A DNA stretch of 14,301 bases from Acidobacteriota bacterium (lineage in GTDB: Bacteria > Acidobacteriota > Terriglobia > Acidiferrales > UBA7541), in assembly GCA_003161495.1 (NCBI GenBank), contig PMOP01000483.1, forward strand, positions 1,293 to 15,593. Reading direction: 5' to 3'. The translations under genes and the position numbers were made by a program. The notes below the pieces were generated by a model. The model saw nothing but the letters and a program-made list of their open reading frames with translations. It was not told the origin of the DNA and did not search any database. Below, one piece after another: positions 1 through 7,962 of this stretch (position 1 is its first letter; every line of letters begins with the position of its first letter).

Positions 1-204
1 GATGTCCGCGCCGGCCACAAACGATTTTTCTCCTGCTCCGGTCAGGATCAGCACGCGCACTTCGTCGTCCTCGCGCGCGCCGATTAAAATTTCGCGCAGC
101 TCTTCCATGGTTTTATGGTTGAGCGCGTTCAACACCTTGGGACGGTTGAACGTGATGAACCCGATGCCATCCCGCTTTTCATAGAGCAGGTTTTCGCAGG
201 CCAT
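1..204 (-). CDS. enoyl-CoA hydratase/isomerase (crotonase) family protein, N-terminal part
   Basis: The first 68 residues of a crotonase-superfamily enzyme are present; the rest lies beyond the left edge. The protein begins MACENLLYEKRDGIGFITFN and continues with RPKVLNALN, the classic first beta-strand and loop of the family. The visible part ends in GEKSFVAGADI, the segment that supplies one peptide NH of the oxyanion hole that binds the acyl-CoA thioester. Family members mostly hydrate 2-enoyl-CoA in fatty-acid beta-oxidation, but isomerases and dehydratases share this N-terminus and the catalytic glutamates are not in the window, so the exact reaction is open. I chose the ATG at 204 over the one at 210 because the GAGGG sequence abuts the latter but is 5-7 bases from the former. 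The gene follows the TPR-GAF gene by only about 9 bases, so it is probably read from the same transcript. Confidence 0.88.
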   Translation of the reverse strand, partial: MACENLLYEKRDGIGFITFNRPKVLNALNHKTMEELREILIGAREDDEVRVLILTGAGEKSFVAGADI

Positions 205-213
205 CCGCATCCC

Positions 214-2778
214 TCAATTCTTCGTCACTTCGAAGGCAATAATTTGATTGCCGCCGCGCTTTCGAGCTTCTTCGAGGCCCGCCTCAACGCTATTAATCAA
301 ATCGGTGACGATGTCCTCGTTGTCATAATCCTGTCGGGCAATCGCCTCGGCCACGGCCACGCTCATGGTCAACTGGCCTCCGTTCCACGGAGGACGCAAT
401 CCGCCAAGCGATTTTTTCAACTTCCCGGCGAACGTCTGCGCACCGGAAAGCGGCGTATCCGGCAGGACAACCGCGAGGGCCCATGAAGTGTACTTTATCG
501 CGAGGTCGGTTTGGCGAACGATTGCTTGCACGGCCTTGGCAATCTGCTCCATGTACTGGTCAAACGGACCTTCCCCTTGCTGGCGAAGCAGTTCCGGACC
601 GCCGTCGATCTGCAAGAGGGCCAGCGCCAGCGGCACGCCTTGCGTCCGGGCGCGCTGCGATTCATGGAGCAGGCAATCGATGTAGGAGCTGCGCGCCAGC
701 ATGCCCGTTTTTTCATCGGCCACGGCTAACGTGCGCACGAGCGTGCGAAGCCGTGTGTGGTGCACGCACATCAGCATCTGATCGCCGATGGATTGCAGGA
801 AATACGTTTCGTTGGGCTTCCAGGCGTGCGGCACCGCGAAACCCACGATCATCATCCCGGCGGGAGTTTGTGTTTCCGGATCAGTAAGTTGAACACCGAG
901 TAATGTTTCCAGCCCCATTTCCTTGAGAATGGGCGCGGCGGCGGCTTCGAGCGCCAATCCTCCGAGTGAATCGGGCTTGGCGCGTTCAATCTGCCCGATC
1001 AGCCGCACGATCAAGCTGCCGGGGGAGGCCTCCACGCTGGAGGAGCAATACTCCGATGCCATTTGCGGGGGCTGCCCCGGCGGGCCCACAATTGCCAGGC
1101 ACCTTGCCGCTCGCAAATAATTCCCGACTTCATTCACGGCCACCGAAAGCATGGCGCGCGGCGAAGGTTGGCGGAACACGTTTTGATTGATTTCCGAAAT
1201 TTTCGCGAGATCGCGCAGGGTCTCGGGAGCATATTGCGCAGTGGGAGTGGGGCGGGTCGCGGGCTCCTCGATCGCCGGCCGCGATTTTTCCGCGGGCCTT
1301 CTGGGAGCCGCGACCTCTTTCGGCCACCAGCGCGCCGCTTCAAAGAGGTTGCGCAGGCGCTCATTATTTTCCGGCTCGGCAGGAAAAAGTTCCACGATGC
1401 GTTGCAGCCGCTCCACGGCCTTGGATTGCAGCGAGTACTGAACGAAAATTTCGGCCTGAACCAGCAGGTCTTCGAGAGTCTGCCCCGATTGAACCTCATC
1501 CAGTAACACATTGGACGGCAAACTTTTACCGCGGCGGTGCTCGATAGCGGGCGCGTCCGAGTGATGCGTCGCGGCGTTGGAAAGCCGGGACTTCACGCGG
1601 CTCAAAAACTCATCGCCGACTCGCCCTTTCAAAAGGTCCATGCGCTCCTGATTGCGCGAGTCGTACGGATCGATTTCGACGAGCCTTTCAAAGGCTTCGC
1701 AGGCGCCAGGAAACTGGTTGTTGGCCACGTTTAAATCGAAGAGGCGGCCCAAAGCTTCAAAATATTTCGTCTCGCGATTGATTTCGCCGTAGAAGCTCAC
1801 CCAGAACTGGACGAGGCGCAACGACTTCGGAAACTCCTCCACCAGGTGGTCGACGGCGGAACCGAATTCCGATTCCCTCCGCGCCGCCAGCATGCTTTTT
1901 TTGGTTGCCGCAAGCAGATCGGCGGCCTGATCGTCTTTACCACCCCGCAGAAACTCGGTGGCCAGCAAAAAAACTTTTTCCGCCGAACCGGTCCCTAGAT
2001 TCGACATGCCATCGAGAACGGTGCGCGCGGCCTCCAGTTGCCCGGAGCGAGTGAGGGCTTCCGCATACGTTTCCAGGAACGGCGCATCCTTTTCGGTTTC
2101 GCTCAGAGGAGAAAGCAGCGCGGCTGCCGCCGCGGGGTCCCCTTTGCGCATGAGCGTCTGCGCATACAACAGCGACACGCTGCGATCGTTCGGCATGAGC
2201 TGGTGCGCTTTTCCGAAATACACGAGCGCCTCGTCATCATTTTGGGTGGTGAGCTGCCCGGCCCTTAAATATCCGCGAGAAGCCGCCGCTGAATTTCCCA
2301 GGCGTTCGGCCAATTCGGCCACGGCGATATGACGGTCGCGATTTTCGGAATCCAGCTGCGCAATGCGCACGTAGCAAGCCAGCGCATCTTCGCCCTTGCC
2401 GCCCAGCTCGAAGGCCATGGCCGCGGCCATGAATTGTTCGGTGGCATCTTCCACGCGGTTTTGCTTTTGCAAAAGAAGAGCGTATCGCGCGACGCGTTCC
2501 GGAGGCTGCTGATGAGGCTTCAGAAAACGCGCGTACAGGGCCAGCGCCTTGGGCTCCTCTTTGGGCGCAGTGAAATGATCAAAGAGCATCCCGTAATAAA
2601 GGGCCGCGCGGTCCGGCTGATTCTGCCTGGTAAAAAGGTCGCCCAGCGACTGCATGGCTTCCAGGTGATCGGGCGAGGCCGCGAGCACCGATTGATAGGC
2701 CTCGATCGCCTCGTCGATGCGGCTCTTCTCGACAAAGCGCTTGGCCTTTTCCAGTTGTTTGGCGATGTCCACGCTCAT
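214..2778 (-). CDS. TPR-repeat protein with GAF and degenerate GGDEF domains
   Basis: This is an 854-residue soluble protein with no signal peptide or membrane segment. Residues 1 to about 480 are helical tetratricopeptide-type repeats, starting QLEKAKRFVEKSRIDEAIEA and with clear A/G/Y repeat positions, usually a protein-interaction scaffold. A proline-rich linker (about 488-515) follows. Residues about 520-680 look like a GAF sensory domain. Residues about 685-850 have the outline of a GGDEF domain: DEKTGMLARSSY matches the usual D-x-L-T-G-L-x-N-R opening and AVVLPDT matches the strand after the active site. The GGDEF signature itself is replaced by TSWAL (764-768), so cyclase activity is not expected. 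An RxxD motif (R755, D758) sits five residues before it, the position of the inhibitory c-di-GMP site. I infer a signalling adaptor, possibly a c-di-GMP receptor. No strong ribosome site is visible; AAGGA lies about 18 bases before the ATG. It is followed closely by the crotonase gene. Confidence 0.85.
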   Translation of the reverse strand: MSVDIAKQLEKAKRFVEKSRIDEAIEAYQSVLAASPDHLEAMQSLGDLFTRQNQPDRAALYYGMLFDHFTAPKEEPKALALYARFLKPHQQPPERVARYALLLQKQNRVEDATEQFMAAAMAFELGGKGEDALACYVRIAQLDSENRDRHIAVAELAERLGNSAAASRGYLRAGQLTTQNDDEALVYFGKAHQLMPNDRSVSLLYAQTLMRKGDPAAAAALLSPLSETEKDAPFLETYAEALTRSGQLEAARTVLDGMSNLGTGSAEKVFLLATEFLRGGKDDQAADLLAATKKSMLAARRESEFGSAVDHLVEEFPKSLRLVQFWVSFYGEINRETKYFEALGRLFDLNVANNQFPGACEAFERLVEIDPYDSRNQERMDLLKGRVGDEFLSRVKSRLSNAATHHSDAPAIEHRRGKSLPSNVLLDEVQSGQTLEDLLVQAEIFVQYSLQSKAVERLQRIVELFPAEPENNERLRNLFEAARWWPKEVAAPRRPAEKSRPAIEEPATRPTPTAQYAPETLRDLAKISEINQNVFRQPSPRAMLSVAVNEVGNYLRAARCLAIVGPPGQPPQMASEYCSSSVEASPGSLIVRLIGQIERAKPDSLGGLALEAAAAPILKEMGLETLLGVQLTDPETQTPAGMMIVGFAVPHAWKPNETYFLQSIGDQMLMCVHHTRLRTLVRTLAVADEKTGMLARSSYIDCLLHESQRARTQGVPLALALLQIDGGPELLRQQGEGPFDQYMEQIAKAVQAIVRQTDLAIKYTSWALAVVLPDTPLSGAQTFAGKLKKSLGGLRPPWNGGQLTMSVAVAEAIARQDYDNEDIVTDLINSVEAGLEEARKRGGNQIIAFEVTKN

Positions 2779-2853
2779 GCGGGCTCGGACGGTTTTTCCT
2801 TAATGAAGTTGCGACCGCGGACTCGCGGATCGACACAGACTAGAACAAAATCA

Positions 2854-2883
2854 ACTATATACCGCTGCGGCTTCGCGCGCCAA
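2854..2883 (-). promoter_or_regulatory. possible sigma70-type promoter of the TPR-GAF gene
   Basis: Reading the minus strand, TTGGCG (2883-2878) and TATAGT (2859-2854) are separated by 18 bases. This would give a leader of about 70 bases before the ATG at 2778. The -10 matches the consensus in 5 of 6 positions and the -35 in 4 of 6. It is the only AT-rich patch in the 205-base gap behind the cytochrome gene. Acidobacterial promoter rules are not well fixed, so this is tentative. Confidence 0.35.
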
Positions 2884-2983
2884 ACCGATCGCGAATCGGG
2901 CTGCTCAATTTAACATCGTCCATCAAAGGGAGGTCTCGACCGAAGATCTCTGCGGGAGGAGAAGTAATTCCGAACCCTGTCGG

Positions 2984-3490
2984 TTATGGCGTGGGGGAGC
3001 CTCCCGCTTTTTCTCCAAGTACCCACGCCTTCATGTTCTTCCAGTCCGGATCGTCCTCGGAGGCAAATTGTCTGCCTCCCTGGTGGGTGTCGGCGAGTCC
3101 GCCCGCTTCCGGCGCCATCGGCATTCGCAGAAACAGGCTCAGGGACGGGTTGCCGGGAACTACCAGCTTCGAGACGGTCTCGAAGTTGCGCCGGGACTGC
3201 TCCTCGGTCCAAAAGCTCGCGCCGGGTGTCAGCATCTCCAGGCTTAGAGGGCCGCCGCCATGGCGGCTCATCTGATGGCAAACGTAGCAGCGGGCATGAT
3301 CCTCCGACCGCTTCTTCAGGAAGATCGGCTCGACGCGCGTTTTGAAATATTCGTAATCCAGCTGCGGAGTTTGCGCGTCGGGACTCGCGGGAGTCTGCGC
3401 CGTCGCAGGGGGAGTGGATGTGTAGAGCAGAACAGCCGTCGCGAAAACGAAACCTGCGGTAATAATTTTTGGCAGAATTCTGGAAATCAT
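2984..3490 (-). CDS. exported monohaem cytochrome c, planctomycete-type (PSCyt1-like)
   Basis: A 168-residue protein with an N-terminal signal peptide: a basic start (MISRILPK), a hydrophobic stretch TAGFVFATAVLLYT, and a likely cleavage after PPATAQ. The mature part carries one haem c attachment motif, CYVCH (residues 68-72), preceded by YFKTRVEPIFLKKR, which resembles the 'F..+V.PIF..+C..CH' pattern of planctomycete-type cytochromes. The C-terminal part (NPSLSLFLRM, HQGGRQF, DDPDWKNMKAWV) also fits that family; a Met in LRMPM is a possible distal haem ligand. It should be a periplasmic electron carrier or a binding partner of a redox enzyme. I chose the ATG at 3490 rather than the upstream in-frame GTG at 3499 because GAGGTGA stands five bases before it. 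It lies 83 bases behind the YVTN propeller gene on the same strand, so the two are probably one transcript. Confidence 0.85.
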   Translation of the reverse strand: MISRILPKIITAGFVFATAVLLYTSTPPATAQTPASPDAQTPQLDYEYFKTRVEPIFLKKRSEDHARCYVCHQMSRHGGGPLSLEMLTPGASFWTEEQSRRNFETVSKLVVPGNPSLSLFLRMPMAPEAGGLADTHQGGRQFASEDDPDWKNMKAWVLGEKAGGSPTP

Positions 3491-3573
3491 AATCCTCACC
3501 TCAGCTGCGTTTCAAAGCCTGTAAGACAGCAGGCAGTTGCGCATCTCTAACCAACTGCCGAATCACTTATTTC

Positions 3574-4656
3574 TTAAGGCAGCACCAACGTGCTGATCCG
3601 GTCGGGCATTTCATGGACCGGAATGCGCGCCACCTCTTTGATTGCGTTCACATCGATGGCCGTAATCGACTTGGTCCCACAGGTGGAGATGTAAACGGTT
3701 TTGCTGTCCGGAGTGAAAGTGACCCAGGCAGGGCCGCCGCCTCTCGGAGATTTGCCGGGCACTTCGGTGTCAGGCAAGGAGACATGACCTAACAGTTTGA
3801 GGTCGGGAAGCGAGTAAACGAAAACAGCATTGGCCGGCCTGCTGTTGGTCCACAGCGTCTTATTGTCCGGGGCTATGCCGATGCCGTGGCTGATACCCTC
3901 GCAACCTGGAGGAAATCCCTTGGGCTCGTCGGGATTTTTGATTCGATCCACTTCTTTGTGAGTCGCAAAATCGACGACTGAAAAGCCATTCGTTTTGTTC
4001 AGTTGCGCGAAGATCCGGTGGCCCGAGCCGTCAGGGTTGCTTTCAATGATTACGGGCAGCACTCCCTGGTCGTAGTTAACCTCCCAGGCGATTTCCATCT
4101 TTTGAAGATCAAAGACGGTGATGAATTGCCCGCCCGGCGAACCGGCTGCGGCAAATTTTCCATCCGCCGTCAGCGCCACGTCGTGCAGCCCTCTTCGCAC
4201 CGGAATACTTTTCACTTTCTCCAGGGACTTGGCGTCGATCACGTCCAGCGCCCCGGCGTCCACCGCATCGAGGCCGGTATTGCGAATGCAGATTACAATC
4301 AGCTTTCCGTCGCTGGTAACTTGCGCGTCGTTGGCCCAGCCGCTGAGCGGCACTTTTTTAATTTGCTTCCCGCTTTTTCGATCCCGGACGTCGAGTACGT
4401 CCTCGCTCCTGCTGGTGATGTAGAGCCGGCTTCCGTCGGGAGAGAATCGCACCACCTCGGGCGACTCGATGCCTTTGATCACTTCCACGACCTTGTTCGT
4501 CGCCGTGTCGATCACATCAATAGTTGTTCCGCCTCGGTTCGCGACATAGATCCGGGCCGTAGCCGCGGCCAAAGGCAGCGCCGCGAACAGAATTCCGACG
4601 AGCAGCCACGCGTTCCTTCGTCCGCAAAAGTATTTTTTCATGTTGGTTCGGCTCAT
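3574..4656 (-). CDS. exported YVTN-family beta-propeller protein
   Basis: A 360-residue protein with a basic N-terminus (MKKYFCGRRN) followed by a hydrophobic signal sequence ending in LPLAAATA. The remainder is made of about seven 40-50 residue repeats of the YVTN/lactonase-like propeller type. The first reads ARIYVANRGGTTIDVIDTAT; later ones show the same alternation of FSPDGSRLYITSR, TSDGKLIVIC, LTADGKFAAAGS, IAPDNKTLWTNSR and FTPDSKTVYIST strands. Such proteins act as periplasmic scaffolds or ligand-binding domains, and no catalytic residues can be assigned. The cytochrome c gene follows on the same strand, suggesting that the propeller and the haem protein work together in a periplasmic redox process; that is inference. 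The ATG at 4656 is preceded by AAGGAG (4674-4669) at a rather long 12-base spacing; the ATG at 4641 is an alternative start that leaves the signal peptide intact. Confidence 0.85.
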   Translation of the reverse strand: MSRTNMKKYFCGRRNAWLLVGILFAALPLAAATARIYVANRGGTTIDVIDTATNKVVEVIKGIESPEVVRFSPDGSRLYITSRSEDVLDVRDRKSGKQIKKVPLSGWANDAQVTSDGKLIVICIRNTGLDAVDAGALDVIDAKSLEKVKSIPVRRGLHDVALTADGKFAAAGSPGGQFITVFDLQKMEIAWEVNYDQGVLPVIIESNPDGSGHRIFAQLNKTNGFSVVDFATHKEVDRIKNPDEPKGFPPGCEGISHGIGIAPDNKTLWTNSRPANAVFVYSLPDLKLLGHVSLPDTEVPGKSPRGGGPAWVTFTPDSKTVYISTCGTKSITAIDVNAIKEVARIPVHEMPDRISTLVLP

Positions 4657-4668
4657 AGTGCGAAGGCG

Positions 4669-4717
4669 CTCCTTACCCTTTGGCGCAGAGAGTAGAACCG
4701 CTCGAACCGTAAGTCAA
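4669..4717 (-). promoter_or_regulatory. sigma70-like promoter and ribosome site of the YVTN propeller gene
   Basis: On the minus strand, TTGACT (4717-4712) and TACTCT (4694-4689) are separated by exactly 17 bases. A start about seven bases after the -10 gives a leader of some 26 bases that contains the AAGGAG ribosome site (4674-4669) before the ATG at 4656. The -35 matches the consensus in five of six positions; the -10 keeps only the key T, A and final T. Position and order are right for the propeller-cytochrome transcript. Confidence 0.5.
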
Positions 4718-4935
4718 GCTCCTCGGTCCCGCAAGCGTAACGCTTCACATGCAAAAGATCGGCGGAACAAATCCGATCGCGGTGGGGGGTCCATTGTAAA
4801 CAGGTCAGAATCTCGCAGCCTCCTGGTTGCGGAGGCAAGCCTTAACCCAATGTGTGCAATATTGAACAGACACCCAAAACACAAAAAAGGTATGACATAT
4901 CGGATCGCAAGGACGATGAATCTAACACCCACCTC

Positions 4936-4965
4936 GGGGCCGGATTAGTCCCCACATTCGGCCCC
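4936..4965. repeat. 10-bp stem-loop
   Basis: GGGGCCGGAT (4936-4945) pairs with ATTCGGCCCC (4956-4965) over ten positions with a single G-U wobble, leaving a ten-base loop, TAGTCCCCAC. It is not followed by a T-run on either strand, so it is not a standard intrinsic terminator. Its G+C-rich stem is much stronger than anything else in this gap. It could be part of an untranslated leader or a small RNA. Confidence 0.5.
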
Positions 4966-5457
4966 CTCCTTAATTTCAAGCCTGCGAAGTACGCCGAAAG
5001 GATTACATCTGATAAAGGCATCTCCGGAATGTTCCTTACGTTTAAGGCCGAGGGGTGAATATGGAAAGACATACTCCGGCAAACTATTCCCGCGACGACC
5101 CGAGGCCCTTAAGGGACTGAGATGGCTTTGAAATATAAAGTGCGGTACGCGAGGCGGCTGGACCGGTGGCCGGAGCCTGTCGTCTGGCTTTGCGGCTTGC
5201 CGGACTGCAGACACAAACATCAGGTATTTGCATGGCTGCATGCTGCATGGCGGCGTCCCTGGTTGCTAAGGCGTGAGTAAAGGCGGGACCGAAACTTTAG
5301 GTAACAGGTTTATTCACCAGTTCTTCCGCGGCGATGAGGACTTATTCAACTGCTCTCCTCTCAGTCAAATAAACCGCCGGGCGAATTAGAGTAAAGCATT
5401 CAAACTTCTACTGAATTAGCTGTATTGAGACTCTCGATTCGCTATCGGAAACTGAGT

Positions 5458-5478
5458 TGCACAATTTCGAGATGTGCA
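5458..5478. promoter_or_regulatory. inverted repeat ahead of the NHL gene, possible operator
   Basis: TGCACA (5458-5463) and TGTGCA (5473-5478) form a perfect six-base inverted repeat around a nine-base centre, about 95 bases before the ATG at 5574. Its size and spacing suit a dimeric regulator, but six-base arms can occur by chance. I found no convincing -35/-10 pair next to it. Confidence 0.25.
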
Positions 5479-5573
5479 TGGCGGGAGAAATATAAGGCTG
5501 GGGAATTACACCTATGTTGGATTGGCATTCAGGAAAAATTTCCAGAACGCCCAGAACGCTAGGAGCCTTCAAC

Positions 5574-7928
5574 ATGATGAATAGAATTTGGCGCCGGTTT
5601 GTTCGCCCGGGATTTGCGGTTCGCCTCCCGGCTCTGGCAAGTATTTTCGCCTTCCTTCTGCTGATTGCGCCGCAATTGTCAGCTCAGGTAAGCGCGAACC
5701 CGGATTTGGAGATCTTCAGCGCGCCGGGCGCGACGCAGACTTTCACCATTACCGTCTCGGCAGGCACGACTCTGGGAAGCTTCTCAGTTTTGACTCTGGG
5801 AGCGCCGAATCTTGATTTTACGTCGGTTCCGTCTGGGACCACATGCCCCAACGTGGTCGCCGGCTCATGCACGATTGAAGTCCTGTTCCAGCCACGTGCC
5901 CCAAACAGACGGCAAGGAATGATAGTGCTCAATGACACAAGCGGCAACGTACTGCTGGTCGTTTCGCTTGATGGCTCCGGGACCGGGGCGATGGCAGGTT
6001 TTGGCCCAGGCATCATTTCAACGTTTGCAGGCAATGGCACGGCGGGCGACGGCGGCCCAGCTACGAGCGCGCTACTGGCAGGTCCTTCGGGCATCGCAGT
6101 GGATGGATTTGGCAATCACTACATAGCGGACCAGAAGGCCAACAAGGTTCGCAAGGTGACCGCGGCGGGAGTCATCTCGACGTTTGCGGGTACGGGCGCT
6201 CCGGGCTTCTCCGGCGATGGCGGTCTTGCCACCAGTGCAACGCTAAGCGGACCCATGTCCGTTATCGTGGACGGAGCTGGGTATGTTTATATCGCCGACA
6301 CGGGGAATAACGTAATTCGCATGGTGAGTACCACTGGGATTATTTCGACATACATGGGCCAATACTATGCGCCCGGCACCACTCCCCCGGCGGTATGCGC
6401 CGCGGCGACAAATCCCGTTGGCGATAACTGCCCCGGCAATCAGATGATCATGAATATGCCCGTGGACATGGTTTTTTGCCATGCTCAAAACATTCACGTC
6501 TCGGACAAGCTGAACAATAGAGTCCGCACGATCGTGAGGACATCTTACGACACCATCACGCAGGTGGGAGATGGCGTAGCCGGCTTTGCTGGTGACGGCG
6601 GACCAAACACCAGCGCCGAGATCAACGGTCCGACAGGTCTTATCATGGATGCCGCGAACTTCATCTACGTCGCAGACTCCGGCAATCACGTCATTCGCAA
6701 GACTCTGCTGACCGGGACTACCCCGAACCCTATTTCGACAGTCGCGGGCACGCCCCTCAGCCCCGGCAATACTGGCGATGGCGGGCTTGCCACCACCGCA
6801 CAACTGAATGACCCCCGCGGCGTGGCCGTAGACCCCGCTGGAGATATTTATATTTCCGATTCCGCGAGCGCGGTAGTTCGTAAGGTGAACGTGGCTACGG
6901 GAATAATCTCGACCGTCGTGGGCACTGGGACAGCCGGCTACACGGGCGACGGTGGCGCTGCCACCAGCGCTCAATTGAATGTTCCCGCAGGCATATTGTT
7001 GGATGAAATCGGCAATCTATACGTCACCGATTCCCAGAGCTCTGTAGTTCGCAAGGTGGATTTCTCCGACGCGCCCTCGCTCACTTTTGCCAGTACGGCG
7101 GTAGGCGCGACCAGCGCTGCGCAGGACGTCACCGTGATGAATCTGGGCAACGCACCGTTGACGCTCAGCCCGATCACCGCGGCAGCGAATTACTCGCTTG
7201 GAGGCTCGGACACCTCATGCAACCTGTCGAACGGCCAGACGCTAAGCCTGGCGACCAGCTGCATCCTGGGCATCGAGTTCACACCGGCGACTGCGGGCAC
7301 GCTTAGCGGAAGCGTTGTTCTCGCCGATAACTCGAACCCGACAGCCCAGACCATCGCATTGACCGGTGCAGCGACTGCGCAGGCGGACTCTTATACGCTA
7401 ACGGCGCCAAGCTCGACGGTTTCCATGACCGCCGGGAGCAGCGGAACGGCGACGCTCACGCTGACCTCAGCCAGTTACACAGGAACGGTTTCTTTCACAA
7501 CGACCGTCACTTCGACCGATGGCACTCCCGCAGACGTGACCGCCACCGCTACGTCCGTCACTTTAACCGCGGGCGGCACCGGGACTTCCACCGTGACCAT
7601 TGCAGCCAATATGAGTGCGGCGAATCGTACTCCGTCGGCTCCGTGGAATGGCGGCGGCACCGTGATGTTTTGCGCGTTTCTGCTTGGGGCGCCCTTTACG
7701 TTCCGCCGGAAACGCCTGCTCGCGGCATTCCCATTGGTGCTGGCAATTTCCCTGACGGGATTCATGATGGCCTGCGGCGCGGTGGGCAGTTCGACCACCA
7801 CTCAGTCACATCCGCAGGGAGCACGGACGTACATCGTGACGGTGACTCCAACGGGAACGGCAAGCACAGGAGGGTCGGCCACGGTGACAAATCCAGCCGC
7901 AGCGACAATCACGGTGACGGTGCAATAG
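5574..7928 (+). CDS. exported NHL-repeat propeller protein with Hydin-like and Ig-like domains and a C-terminal membrane hairpin
   Basis: A 784-residue envelope protein. I start it at the ATG at 5574, eight bases after AGGAG; the in-frame ATG at 5514 would add 20 residues before the signal peptide and has only a weak GGGGA. A basic stretch and hydrophobic core (LASIFAFLLLIAP) end in a signal-peptidase site near LSAQ. Next comes an ASPM/SPD-2/Hydin-type beta-sandwich (about 42-135). Six NHL-type repeats (about 145-495) follow, each with a GDGG-x-ATSA-x-L-x-x-P-x-G-I-x-VD signature, then YIAD and VRKV; the third is degenerate. A second Hydin-like domain (about 500-600) and an Ig-like segment come after. 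Inside the last part are two hydrophobic segments separated by RRKR (about 693-735), after which beta-strand sequence resumes (ARTYIVTVTPTG). NHL propellers bind ligands or proteins; no enzymatic motif is visible. A surface or periplasmic, membrane-attached binding protein is my inference. The gene converges on the TonB-C gene with a 34-base gap. Confidence 0.85.
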   Translation: MMNRIWRRFVRPGFAVRLPALASIFAFLLLIAPQLSAQVSANPDLEIFSAPGATQTFTITVSAGTTLGSFSVLTLGAPNLDFTSVPSGTTCPNVVAGSCTIEVLFQPRAPNRRQGMIVLNDTSGNVLLVVSLDGSGTGAMAGFGPGIISTFAGNGTAGDGGPATSALLAGPSGIAVDGFGNHYIADQKANKVRKVTAAGVISTFAGTGAPGFSGDGGLATSATLSGPMSVIVDGAGYVYIADTGNNVIRMVSTTGIISTYMGQYYAPGTTPPAVCAAATNPVGDNCPGNQMIMNMPVDMVFCHAQNIHVSDKLNNRVRTIVRTSYDTITQVGDGVAGFAGDGGPNTSAEINGPTGLIMDAANFIYVADSGNHVIRKTLLTGTTPNPISTVAGTPLSPGNTGDGGLATTAQLNDPRGVAVDPAGDIYISDSASAVVRKVNVATGIISTVVGTGTAGYTGDGGAATSAQLNVPAGILLDEIGNLYVTDSQSSVVRKVDFSDAPSLTFASTAVGATSAAQDVTVMNLGNAPLTLSPITAAANYSLGGSDTSCNLSNGQTLSLATSCILGIEFTPATAGTLSGSVVLADNSNPTAQTIALTGAATAQADSYTLTAPSSTVSMTAGSSGTATLTLTSASYTGTVSFTTTVTSTDGTPADVTATATSVTLTAGGTGTSTVTIAANMSAANRTPSAPWNGGGTVMFCAFLLGAPFTFRRKRLLAAFPLVLAISLTGFMMACGAVGSSTTTQSHPQGARTYIVTVTPTGTASTGGSATVTNPAAATITVTVQ

Positions 7929-7962
7929 TCCGCGTTGCAAGACTGCGACTATTCACGGCTTC

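Larger units (their letters stand above)
4718..5573. other. long gene-free stretch between divergent transcripts
   Basis: Together with the promoter just before it, this fills the 0.9-kb gap between the YVTN propeller gene and the NHL protein gene. Short open frames exist on both strands (for example 4852-5058 plus and 4945-5241 minus), but none resembles a known family or has a good ribosome site. What stands out is a strong hairpin at 4936-4965, a smaller GCCTCC/GGAGGC hairpin at 4818-4836, a 10-base palindrome CCCTTAAGGG at 5106-5115, tandem GCATGGC/GCATG words around 5230-5251, and an inverted repeat TGCACA-N9-TGTGCA at 5458-5478. I see no tRNA or recognised riboswitch. It may be the long leader of the NHL gene or a decayed gene. 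Confidence 0.6.

Noticed and set aside
2329..2913. 194-codon plus-strand open frame opposite the TPR gene
   Set aside because: Antisense to well-defined TPR coding sequence and without recognisable domains.
2984..3030. GGGGGAG/CTCCC hairpin at the cytochrome gene end as a terminator
   Set aside because: It lies within the last codons and lacks a T-run in the direction of transcription.
4852..5058. 68-codon plus-strand open frame in the long gap
   Set aside because: No ribosome site, no family resemblance, and it contains the 4936-4965 hairpin; likely chance.
5230..5251. GCATGGC/GCATG tandem words
   Set aside because: Too short and irregular to call a repeat array; could be chance.
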